NCBI GenBank assembly: GCA_026387795.1
Contig: JAPLLA010000017.1
Span: 30,642-87,403 of the forward strand
Reading direction: 5' to 3'
DNA from: Candidatus Saganbacteria bacterium
Lineage (GTDB): Bacteria; Margulisbacteria; WOR-1; JAPLLA01
DNA length: 56,762 bases
The translations under genes and the position numbers were made by a program. Below are positions 1 through 7,880 of the stretch, one piece after another; the stretch's first letter is position 1, and every line of letters begins with the position of its first letter. The notes under the pieces were generated by a model. That model was not told where the DNA came from, made no database searches, and saw only the letters and a program-made list of their open reading frames with translations.

Positions 1-348
1 ACACGCGACCCATCACTAGGGGTACCGGTCAAGTTTGCAGAGATCAACAACATTGCAGCTTTGGTAGAAGTGGATGATCCAGCCGGAGGGTTTATGCCTG
101 AGCTTTCTTTTGGCTCCCACTTCTTTTTGGACCTGGTTGAAACCGGGATCTTTTACGTGGCCCTCTTTCTTGAAAATAAAAATGTCTCCTTAAACAAAAC
201 TTGGCTGGACTCTCTGCCCAATAGCATCAAAAAAATCCTCCCTGAAGCAGCGGATTATCAAAAGGTGCTTAAGGTAGTGGATTTTAAAGAAAAACAAATT
301 AGACTGCTTGCAGACATTACTTCCCAAAAAGTGATTTGCCTATTGTAA
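1..348 (+). CDS. C-terminal end of a PEP/pyruvate-binding domain protein (5' truncated by window)
   Basis: Open frame from base 1 (TRDPSLGVPVKFAEINNIAALVEVDDPAGGFMPELSFGSHFFLDLVE...); resembles the PEP synthase/PPDK N-terminal domain family. Confidence 0.6.
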   Translation, partial: TRDPSLGVPVKFAEINNIAALVEVDDPAGGFMPELSFGSHFFLDLVETGIFYVALFLENKNVSLNKTWLDSLPNSIKKILPEAADYQKVLKVVDFKEKQIRLLADITSQKVICLL

Positions 349-353
349 TTTTC

Positions 354-382
354 TACAAATTTGTATACAATACAATATTGTA
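354..382. promoter_or_regulatory. Two tandem palindromes TACAAATTTGTA (354-365) and TACAATATTGTA (371-382) abutting the NifA-like start codon
   Basis: Perfect 12-bp palindromes, 17 bp centre to centre; same TACAA-NN-TTGTA motif recurs upstream of the amt and glnA promoters. Confidence 0.6.
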
Positions 383-1860
383 TGAGCCCAATGCAAGATG
401 TTAAAATAAAATTGCTCATGGAAATTGGGGACGCGCTCTCCTCCTCGCTTGACCTTGAAAAAAGTTTAAATTCCATCCTTAAGGTTTTGTCCGATTCTCT
501 GGAAATGCAGCGCGGCACAATTACTCTTGTTGATCCTTCTACCAACGATTTAAAAATTGAAGTCGCACAAGGGCTTACCAAGGCAGAGAAAGAAAGAGGA
601 AGATACAAGATCGGAGAAGGGATTACGGGTAAAGTTGTAGAAACCGGGCAACCCATGGTTATCCCGGACATTGGCGCAAGTCCGCAGTTTCTAAATCGTA
701 CTCAGGCAAGAAAGGGTTTGGAAGAAAGAAAATTCGCCTTTCTTTGTGTACCAATCAAAGCAAGCAACAAAATTGTAGGAGCACTTTCTGTTGACCATTT
801 ATTTAAGGGAAATATTTCTTATGAGGAAGATATCAAGCTCTTAACCATTGTCGCAACCATGGTTGGCCAAGCAGTCAAAATCAGGGAGCTGGCAGACAAA
901 GACAAGCAAACCATTCTCTCTGAAAATTTAAAATTAAAGCAGCAGTTAAAAGGAAAGCATAAATTCGGCAACATCATTTACACCTCTCCTATTATGGAAG
1001 CTACCTTAGAAGCGGCAATGCAGGTAGCGCAGAGCCAGGCAACGGTAATGATCCGAGGGGAATCTGGTACAGGGAAAGAGCTGGTAGCAGCTGCCATCCA
1101 CTATTCCAGCCCGCGTTCCAATAAACCATTTATTAAGGTGGCTTGTGCCGCACTCCCTGAAAACTTGCTGGAATCCGAACTTTTTGGTTACGAAAGAGGG
1201 GCTTTTACCGGAGCGCTAGAGAGGAAGCTAGGCAGGTTTGAAATGGCTAGCGGAGGCACCATTTTCCTGGATGAAATAGGAGACCTTACGCTTTCTACCC
1301 AAGTCAAACTGCTCCGCGTACTCCAAGAAAAGGAATTCGAACGCCTTGGAGGAAACCAAACCATTAAAACCGATGTCCGGATAATTTGTGCTACCCACAG
1401 GAACCTGGAAGAAATGGTAAAAGAAGGGAAATTCAGGGAGGATCTGTTTTATCGAATCAATGTATTCCCGATTATCCTTCCTCCTTTAAGAGAAAGAAAA
1501 GAAGATCTTCCGCTTTTAGTTGCTCACTTCATCCATAAATACAATAAAGAGAATAAAGCCAATATCGAAGGTGTAGACCGCGCTGCACTGGGAGTGATTA
1601 TGGGATACAATTGGCCAGGCAATATAAGAGAGCTGGAAAACGTAATCGAAAGAGCAGTTATACTTTGCCAGCAGGATTTAATTACCCCAAAACATTTGCC
1701 AATTAATTTAGCAAAAGAAGCAATTGAGGTCCCGCAAGAAGGAGCCACTCTTCCGGAAATAGTAGAAGCCATTGAGAAACAAAAGATCAAAGAAGCATTG
1801 GAAAAACATAAAAGTCAGCGTAAAGCTGCAACAGCACTTGGCCTTACAGACAGAGTGTAG
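382..1860 (+). CDS. NifA-like sigma54-dependent transcriptional activator (GAF + AAA+), C-terminal HTH cut short
   Basis: GAF domain, GESGTGKE Walker A, GAFTGA motif, ...EALEKHKSQRKAATALGLTDRV* ending inside the Fis-type HTH. ORF track start 361 is TTG; ATG at 382 or 391 is more plausible. Confidence 0.85.
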   Translation: MSPMQDVKIKLLMEIGDALSSSLDLEKSLNSILKVLSDSLEMQRGTITLVDPSTNDLKIEVAQGLTKAEKERGRYKIGEGITGKVVETGQPMVIPDIGASPQFLNRTQARKGLEERKFAFLCVPIKASNKIVGALSVDHLFKGNISYEEDIKLLTIVATMVGQAVKIRELADKDKQTILSENLKLKQQLKGKHKFGNIIYTSPIMEATLEAAMQVAQSQATVMIRGESGTGKELVAAAIHYSSPRSNKPFIKVACAALPENLLESELFGYERGAFTGALERKLGRFEMASGGTIFLDEIGDLTLSTQVKLLRVLQEKEFERLGGNQTIKTDVRIICATHRNLEEMVKEGKFREDLFYRINVFPIILPPLRERKEDLPLLVAHFIHKYNKENKANIEGVDRAALGVIMGYNWPGNIRELENVIERAVILCQQDLITPKHLPINLAKEAIEVPQEGATLPEIVEAIEKQKIKEALEKHKSQRKAATALGLTDRV

Positions 1861-1883
1861 GGCAAGGGACAAGTCCTTGCCCT
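1859..1883 (+). repeat. Hairpin AGGGCAAGG-N7-CCTTGCCCT directly at the NifA-like stop codon
   Basis: 9-bp perfect inverted repeat beginning inside the TAG stop. Confidence 0.6.
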
Positions 1884-1919
1884 GCTTACACAAAAAAGTA
1901 GCCTCCCCACTCAAAACCA

Positions 1920-1931
1920 TACAAAATCGTA
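1920..1931. promoter_or_regulatory. Operator-like site TACAAAATCGTA
   Basis: Matches TAC-N6-GTA motif found at other nitrogen promoters in the window. Confidence 0.5.
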
Positions 1932-1963
1932 TCCTTTTCTATCCTTCCACGAAGAAAATCCTG

Positions 1964-1979
1964 TGGCAAGCAAATTGCT
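1964..1979 (+). promoter_or_regulatory. sigma54 (-24/-12) promoter TGGCAAGCAAATTGCT
   Basis: TGGCAA-N5-TTGCT matches the TGGCAC-N5-TTGCW consensus; upstream of OMP-amt-PII. Confidence 0.8.
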
Positions 1980-2061
1980 CCTTACAAAGTACACCAGTGC
2001 ACCTGCCTACGCTAACGCTTCGGCAGGCAAGCCAGAGCACAAGTGAAAAGGGAGGAGAAAA

Positions 2062-2742
2062 ATGGAAACAAAATTAAGCTTATTTTTATTGGCAAGTATT
2101 CTATTAAGCGGGATTTGCTTTGCAACCCCATCCACCCAGATTTGGAATCCGTCAACTGACATCCAAACTACAGGTACTTATCATTTTGGCATTGATAACT
2201 ATGCCACCCTGGTACCGCCATCAGACGGAGGCTACGCTTTTCCAACTGATTTTGGCTTAACCTATGGGGCGCTTCCAGGACTGGAGGTAGGGATCGATTT
2301 ATTTGCCCCACAGGAAAACCCTGCATATTTCAACTTGAAATATGGGATACCTGAAGCAGAAAAACTTCCTGCTTTTGCAGTGGGAGGGTATAACTTTGGG
2401 ACTAAGACCGAAGTAACAGATCAAAATATTGTTTACGGATTAATTGCTAAAACCTTCCCGCTCGGCAGGCTCTCTGCCGGATATTTCAGCGGAAATCCGA
2501 ATTTACTGGTTGATAACAACGGCAATAAAGATAATGCTGGCCTGATTTTAACCTGGGATAAATACATTAATGATAAATTGTGGCTTTGTATAGATTATGC
2601 TGGCACTAAATCTGTAATTGGGTCTACTTTTTACGGATTGTCCTGGGCTTTCTCATCCAACACTTCTGTACTCTTTGCTTACGGCACCTGGAACAACGGC
2701 GCAAAGCCAACTGTCACAACACAATTAGATATCAATTTTTAA
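2062..2742 (+). CDS. Putative outer-membrane beta-barrel protein in the ammonium operon
   Basis: Signal peptide, alternating beta-rich sequence, terminal aromatic (QLDINF*). Confidence 0.6.
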   Translation: METKLSLFLLASILLSGICFATPSTQIWNPSTDIQTTGTYHFGIDNYATLVPPSDGGYAFPTDFGLTYGALPGLEVGIDLFAPQENPAYFNLKYGIPEAEKLPAFAVGGYNFGTKTEVTDQNIVYGLIAKTFPLGRLSAGYFSGNPNLLVDNNGNKDNAGLILTWDKYINDKLWLCIDYAGTKSVIGSTFYGLSWAFSSNTSVLFAYGTWNNGAKPTVTTQLDINF

Positions 2743-2790
2743 ACTGGTGCACCGGTGCTCTGGTGCACTAAATAAAAGGGGGCGAGTAAA

Positions 2791-4002
2791 ATGATAAATG
2801 CAGGAGATACAGCGTGGGTTCTGATTTCTACGGCTCTGGTTATCTTGATGACGCCGGCGGTTGGGTTCTTTTATGGAGGAATGGTAAGAAAGAAAAATAT
2901 CCTTTCTACTATTATGATGTGTTTTGCAATCTTGGCTTTGATCAGCGTGCAATGGGTTCTATTTGGATTTACTTTGGCATTTGCTCCAACCATTGGCGGA
3001 ATCATTGGGAACGGCAAATGGCTAGGACTGCTCGGATTGGGAAGCACTCCCCTAGTAGATTACGCAGCAACTATCCCTGCACTAGCCTTTATCATGTTCC
3101 AGGCAGCATTTGCAATTGTAACACCGTCATTGATCGTCGGAGCTTTTGTAGAAAGGATAAAGTTTTCCGCATTTTTAGTTTTTTCACTGCTATGGGCTAC
3201 CATCTGCTACGATCCAGTTGCACACTGGGTCTGGGGAATCGGCGGATGGCTGCGGATGCTCGGAGCACTCGATTTTGCGGGAGGAACTGTAGTCCACGTT
3301 ACCGCAGGATTTTCCGCTCTAGCAATCGCTCTCATTATTGGAAAAAGAAGAGGCTATGGTAAAGATAATATGGAACCAAGCAACATCCCTTTTGTTGTTC
3401 TTGGCGCAGTTTTACTTTGGTTTGGCTGGTTTGGTTTTAACGGGGGCTCGGCACTCGCAGCAAACGGATTGGCAGCTTCTGCCTTCTTAGTTACTAACAC
3501 AGCTGCAGCTGCTGCAGCCCTCGTTTGGATGCTTCTAAGCTGGATCCACAGAAAACCGAGCGTTTTAGGAGTTGCTACGGGTGCGGTTGTTGGACTCGTG
3601 GCCATTACCCCTGCATCGGGATTTGTTGATCCCCTTTCTTCAATTGCTATTGGCGGTATAGCAGCTCTTATTTCTTATTATATGATCGTATTAAGGATGA
3701 AAATACGGATCGATGAATCGCTGGACGTTTTTGCCTGCCACGGGATGGGTGGTTTTTGGGGTGCGGTTGCCACTGGCATTTTTTGCAGCAAAGCTGTAAA
3801 TCCGGCTGGAGCAGACGGGTTACTGTTAGGCAACGTTCATCAGTTTTGGGTACAACTCCTGGCTGCTTCTGTCACCGCGGCCTTTGCTTTTGGCGTAACT
3901 TTGGTTTTAGCAAAGGGAATAGACATGGTTATGGGACTTAGAGTTGCTGATAATGAGGAATTAGTAGGTTTGGATATTTCCCAACATGCGGAAAGCATAT
4001 AA
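2791..4002 (+). CDS. amt: Ammonium transporter (Amt/MEP/Rh family)
   Basis: [51 protein letters not shown] Amt signatures. Confidence 0.95.
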   Translation: MINAGDTAWVLISTALVILMTPAVGFFYGGMVRKKNILSTIMMCFAILALISVQWVLFGFTLAFAPTIGGIIGNGKWLGLLGLGSTPLVDYAATIPALAFIMFQAAFAIVTPSLIVGAFVERIKFSAFLVFSLLWATICYDPVAHWVWGIGGWLRMLGALDFAGGTVVHVTAGFSALAIALIIGKRRGYGKDNMEPSNIPFVVLGAVLLWFGWFGFNGGSALAANGLAASAFLVTNTAAAAAALVWMLLSWIHRKPSVLGVATGAVVGLVAITPASGFVDPLSSIAIGGIAALISYYMIVLRMKIRIDESLDVFACHGMGGFWGAVATGIFCSKAVNPAGADGLLLGNVHQFWVQLLAASVTAAFAFGVTLVLAKGIDMVMGLRVADNEELVGLDISQHAESI

Positions 4003-4021
4003 ACATAAGGGGGCGATAAAA

Positions 4022-4360
4022 ATGAAAAAAGTTGAAGCAATTATCCGTTCCGAAAAATTGGAGGAGCTTCGCGAAGCCTTTGATGTCCATGGGTTCTCGG
4101 GCATGACTGTAACAGATGTAAAAGGTAGGGGAACACAAAAAGGGATCACTTTGGAATGGCGGGTAGGTGAATATCACGTAGAATTTTTGCCAAAAACAAA
4201 AATAGAATTAGTTGTTAATGATGAGGATGCGAAAAAGGTCGTTGGAATCATAGAATCTGTATGCGATTCAGGAAATATCGGAGATGGCAAGATTTTTGTC
4301 TCCAATGTGGAAGAGGTAATAAGGATCCGGACCAAAGAAAACGGGATAAAGGCAATATAG
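4022..4360 (+). CDS. glnB/glnK: P-II family nitrogen regulatory protein
   Basis: MKKVEAIIRSEKLEELREAF... T-loop GRGTQKGITLEWRVGEYHVEFLPK, C-terminal GDGKIFVSNVEEVIRIRT. Confidence 0.95.
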   Translation: MKKVEAIIRSEKLEELREAFDVHGFSGMTVTDVKGRGTQKGITLEWRVGEYHVEFLPKTKIELVVNDEDAKKVVGIIESVCDSGNIGDGKIFVSNVEEVIRIRTKENGIKAI

Positions 4361-4377
4361 TTACAGAACAGTTCCAT

Positions 4378-4419
4378 ATTTCCAAAAGGCGAGGATGATC
4401 ATCCTCGCCTTTTGGAAAT
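4378..4419. repeat. 42-bp perfect palindrome downstream of first PII gene
   Basis: ATTTCCAAAAGGCGAGGATGATCATCCTCGCCTTTTGGAAAT; core shared with 6106-6145. Confidence 0.85.
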
Positions 4420-4431
4420 GCAATATGTCCC

Positions 4432-4443
4432 TACAAAAATGTA
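4432..4443. promoter_or_regulatory. Operator-like site TACAAAAATGTA
   Basis: Same motif as 6200-6211, about 35 bp upstream of a -24/-12 element. Confidence 0.55.
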
Positions 4444-4477
4444 CCTCCCCCTCTTCCATTGACGCTCAAGACATCCA

Positions 4478-4493
4478 TGGAAGGCAAATTGCT
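4478..4493 (+). promoter_or_regulatory. Probable sigma54 promoter TGGAAGGCAAATTGCT
   Basis: TGG-N8-TTGCT with correct 16-bp geometry; weaker -24 half. Confidence 0.6.
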
Positions 4494-4531
4494 ACTATAA
4501 GCAGTGTGTTTAACTAAGGAGGCAAATGTTT

Positions 4532-5738
4532 ATGATCAATACAGGAGACACGGCTTGGGTTCTGATTTCTACTGCTTTGGTTATCTTGATGACCCCCGCA
4601 GTCGGGTTCTTTTACGGCGGGATGGTCAGGAAAAAAAGCATTCTTTCCACATTAATGATGTGTTTTGCCGCGCTCTTCTTGATCAGTATCCAATGGGTTT
4701 TGTTTGGCTATACACTTGCATTTGGACCCACTAAATCCGGATTAATTGGGGGGCATGTTTGGCTGGGATGGAGTAGGCCAAGCCCCAAATCTTGCTTATG
4801 CTGCTACTATCCCTGCCCTTGCATTCATGATGTTTCAAGCAGCTTTTGCCATTATTACCCCATCTTTAATTGTAGGCGCATTTGTTGAGAGGATTAAATT
4901 CGCATCTTTTTTGATTTTTACCGGATTATGGGCTACTTTTGTTTATGATCCAGTAGCGCACTGGGTCTGGGGAGTTGGCGGATGGTTGAGGATGATGGGT
5001 TTATTGGATTTTGCAGGAGGAACAGTGGTCCACATTACTGCAGGCTTTTCTGCCTTAGCCATAGCTATGGTTATAGGTAAAAGAATCGGCTATGGAAAAG
5101 ATAACATGGAACCAAGCAACATCCCGCTGGTTGTTTTGGGTGCTGTGCTTCTCTGGTTTGGCTGGTTCGGCTTTAACGGAGGTTCGGCCTTAGGAGCAAA
5201 TGGAATAGCAGTGCAGGCTTTTGTAACTACCAATATTTCCGGCGCAACAGCAGCTCTGGTATGGATGATTTTAAGCTGGCTGCACCGCAGGCCTAGCGTA
5301 TTGGGAGTAGCAACCGGAGCAGTGGTAGGGCTTGCTGCCATCACTCCTGCATCCGGCTTTGTAAGCCCCATGGCAGCTATGGCAATTGGAAGCGTAGCAG
5401 CAGTAATTTCTTATTATATGATCCTCTTGAGAATGCATATACGCATTGACGAATCACTTGACGTGTTTGCTTGCCATGGTATGGGAAGCTTTTGGGGAGT
5501 GGTTGCTACCGGTATTTTTGCAAGCAAAGCCATTAATCCTGCCGGGGCCAATGGATTACTTCTAGGCAACCCCGGCTTAGTATGGACACAGCTTTTTGCT
5601 GCACTGGTAGTAGCGGGTTTCTCTTTTGTGGTAACATATGTCCTGGCTACTTTAATTGATCTTTTTGTCGGCTTACGGGTTAATAAAAACGAGGAAATGG
5701 TTGGACTGGACATTTCGCAGCACGCGGAGAGCGTATAA
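4532..5738 (+). CDS. amt: Second ammonium transporter, apparently frameshifted at a G6 tract (4748-4753)
   Basis: ORF 4526-4888 encodes the Amt N-terminus and ORF 4746-5738 the rest; removing one G joins ...[31 protein letters not shown]. Confidence 0.85.
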
Positions 5739-5751
5739 GGAGGAGATTAAA

Positions 5752-6090
5752 ATGAAAAAAGTTGAAGCAATTATCCGTCCGGAAAAATTGGAAGAATTAA
5801 GAGAAGCCTTGGATGCCAAAGGTTTTTCGGGTATGACTGCAACCGAAGTAAAAGGCCGCGGCGCGCAAAAAGGGATCACATTAGAATGGCGGGTTGGGGA
5901 ATATAACGTTGATTTCCTGCCCAAAATTAAACTTGAGCTCGTAGTAGAAGAAAAAAATGTGGCCAGCGTCATAGAAACCATCCAATCCATCTGTTCTACT
6001 GGAAACATCGGAGATGGGAAAATCTTTATTTCGCCCATTGAAGATGTGATCCGCATACGTACCAAAGAACAAGGGAAAACTGCGATATAA
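5752..6090 (+). CDS. glnB/glnK: P-II family nitrogen regulatory protein (second copy)
   Basis: MKKVEAIIRPEKLEELREALDAKGFSGMTATEVKGRGAQKGITLEWRVGEYNVDFLPK... Confidence 0.95.
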   Translation: MKKVEAIIRPEKLEELREALDAKGFSGMTATEVKGRGAQKGITLEWRVGEYNVDFLPKIKLELVVEEKNVASVIETIQSICSTGNIGDGKIFISPIEDVIRIRTKEQGKTAI

Positions 6091-6105
6091 CAAGCATCGG
6101 TATCA

Positions 6106-6145
6106 TAATTCAAAGGCGAGGATGATCATCCTCGCCTTTGAATTA
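6106..6145. repeat. 40-bp perfect palindrome downstream of second PII gene
   Basis: TAATTCAAAGGCGAGGATGATCATCCTCGCCTTTGAATTA; same 28-bp core as 4385-4412. Confidence 0.85.
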
Positions 6146-6157
6146 GCAATAATGTCA

Positions 6158-6169
6158 TACAATTTTGTA
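6158..6169. promoter_or_regulatory. Operator-like palindrome TACAATTTTGTA upstream of glnA
   Basis: ATACAATTTTGTAT; 42 bp (about 4 helical turns) from the next site. Confidence 0.6.
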
Positions 6170-6199
6170 TAAATGCCCCTCAAACACCACCGTAAAACC

Positions 6200-6211
6200 T
6201 ACAAAAATGTA
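6200..6211. promoter_or_regulatory. Operator-like site TACAAAAATGTA upstream of glnA
   Basis: Identical to site 4432-4443. Confidence 0.6.
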
Positions 6212-6251
6212 TTGCCACAAATCCTCCTATCATGGTTTTTTATTGATCTAA

Positions 6252-6268
6252 TGCCTATTTTTTAGGCA
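6252..6268. promoter_or_regulatory. NtrC-box-like inverted repeat TGCCTA-N5-TAGGCA
   Basis: 6-5-6 dyad, 10 bp upstream of the glnA -24 element; identical arms at 7650-7666. Confidence 0.65.
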
Positions 6269-6277
6269 CACCCCCTC

Positions 6278-6293
6278 TGGCAAGCCAATTGCT
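6278..6293 (+). promoter_or_regulatory. sigma54 promoter TGGCAAGCCAATTGCT of glnA
   Basis: TGGCAA-N5-TTGCT. Confidence 0.8.
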
Positions 6294-6321
6294 CTATAAA
6301 GTAAGCAAAGGGGGTAAAATC

Positions 6322-7593
6322 ATGACTACAAAAGAAGAGATTTTTAAGCAGGTAAAAGAGAACAATGTCGAGTTTATCAGATTATGGTTCACGGATATCA
6401 ATGGGATTCTAAAGAGCTTCGCGATCAGCCCGGATGAATTGGAGGGTGCCTTAACCCAGGGAATGGGTTTTGACGGTTCTTCCATTACCGGCTTCCAGGA
6501 TATCGAAGAATCCGATATGATCGCTATGCCGGATCCGGATACCTTTGCAATCCTGCCTTGGAGACCAGCAGATGCCCCGGTAGCAAGAATGATCTGCGAC
6601 ATCCTCCAGCCTTCTGCAGGAAAACATAAGCCCTATGAAGGAGATCCCCGCTACGTATTAAAAAGAGCTTTAGAAAAAATGAAAAAAATGGGGTTTGACC
6701 ATTTTTACGTAGGACCGGAATTGGAATATTTCTACTTCAAATCTTCCAATGCAACCGAAATCATCGATTCAGGAGGATATTTTGATTTAACTCCTCTTGA
6801 TATGGCCTCGGATCTCCGGAGAGAAACTGTTTTGGCCTTAAGAAAATTAGGCATCAACGTCGAGTATAGCCATCATGAAGTAGCACCCAGCCAACACGAA
6901 ATCGATATGCGTTATGCTGATGGACTTGTGTATGCAACTTTTATGCCCAAACCGATCTTTGGGCAAAACGGTTCAGGAATGCACTGCCACCAATCCTTGT
7001 TCAAAGGAAGCAAGAATGCCTTTTTTGATGATAAAGATAAATATGGTTTATCAGATATAGCAAAAGCCTATATCGCTGGCATCTTAAAACATGCACCGGA
7101 AATGATCTCTGTGCTTGCACCGTGGGTCAACTCTTACAAAAGATTGGTCCCAGGCTACGAAGCACCCGTGTACATTGCTTGGTCCAGGAGAAACCGTTCA
7201 GCCTTGGTCCGGGTCCCAATGTACCAACCAGGCAAAGAAGCAGCCACCAGAATGGAGCTCCGCTGCCCAGACCCATCGGGAAACCCTTACCTGCAATTTG
7301 CGGTAATGTTAAACGCTGGGCTTAAAGGAATAGAAGAAGGGTATAAGCTTGCCGAGCCAATGGAATTAAACCTTTATCACCTTTCTGATGAAGAAAGAGC
7401 AGAGAGAGGGATTAAGTCCCTTCCTGCCAGTCTTGGAGAAGCAATTGCAGTTACAGAAAAAAGCGAACTAATGCGCGAAGCTCTGGGCGACCACTGCTTT
7501 GAACGGTTTATTGCTATTAAAAAGCAGGAATGGGACGACTTCCGCATCCAAGTCACAGAGTACGAACTAAAGAGATATCTTCCTATCTTATAA
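6322..7593 (+). CDS. glnA: Glutamine synthetase type I (GSI-alpha-like)
   Basis: MGFDGSSITGFQDIEESDM, NGSGMHCHQSLF, KRLVPGYEAPVYIAWSRRNRSALVRVP motifs. Confidence 0.97.
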   Translation: MTTKEEIFKQVKENNVEFIRLWFTDINGILKSFAISPDELEGALTQGMGFDGSSITGFQDIEESDMIAMPDPDTFAILPWRPADAPVARMICDILQPSAGKHKPYEGDPRYVLKRALEKMKKMGFDHFYVGPELEYFYFKSSNATEIIDSGGYFDLTPLDMASDLRRETVLALRKLGINVEYSHHEVAPSQHEIDMRYADGLVYATFMPKPIFGQNGSGMHCHQSLFKGSKNAFFDDKDKYGLSDIAKAYIAGILKHAPEMISVLAPWVNSYKRLVPGYEAPVYIAWSRRNRSALVRVPMYQPGKEAATRMELRCPDPSGNPYLQFAVMLNAGLKGIEEGYKLAEPMELNLYHLSDEERAERGIKSLPASLGEAIAVTEKSELMREALGDHCFERFIAIKKQEWDDFRIQVTEYELKRYLPIL

Positions 7594-7604
7594 AGCTGTA
7601 AGGC

Positions 7605-7637
7605 AAAAACGGGGTGCTTCCAAAACATCCCGTTTTT
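7605..7637 (+). terminator. Intrinsic terminator after glnA
   Basis: AAAAACGGGGTG...CATCCCGTTTTTT. Confidence 0.75.
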
Positions 7638-7649
7638 TGTCCCAAGAGG

Positions 7650-7666
7650 TGCCTAAAGAATAGGCA
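7650..7666. promoter_or_regulatory. NtrC-box-like inverted repeat TGCCTA-AAGAA-TAGGCA
   Basis: Same dyad as 6252-6268, ends 12 bp before the Fis-like ATG. Confidence 0.65.
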
Positions 7667-7678
7667 GGATCAAATAAA

Positions 7679-7876
7679 ATGGACATAGATGAATTAATAT
7701 TTATAGAACATAACGGGGAAGCCTATCGATATATAGTAGAATCTATAGAACGCACTCTTTTGGCAAAAGCCTTCACCTATACGCACGGAAACCAACTGGA
7801 AGCTGCCAGGATCCTTGGAATTAACAGAAACACATTACGGACTAAACTAAAAAAACTCGGGATCATCAGGAGCTAA
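7679..7876 (+). CDS. Stand-alone Fis/NtrC C-terminal-type HTH protein (65 aa)
   Basis: YRYIVESIERTLLAKAFTYTHGNQLEAARILGINRNTLRTKLKKLGI matches the HTH_8 domain of NtrC/Fis. Confidence 0.8.
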   Translation: MDIDELIFIEHNGEAYRYIVESIERTLLAKAFTYTHGNQLEAARILGINRNTLRTKLKKLGIIRS

Positions 7877-7880
7877 TACA

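Noticed and set aside
1772-2077. ORF continuing out of the NifA-like 3' end in another frame
   Set aside because: Its translation does not restore the missing HTH sequence.
4006-4022. GGGCGATAA upstream of the first PII gene, resembling the sigma28-like -10
   Set aside because: The nearest GAAA is 17 rather than 15 nt away, it lies inside an operon, and the G-run is better explained as the ribosome-binding site.
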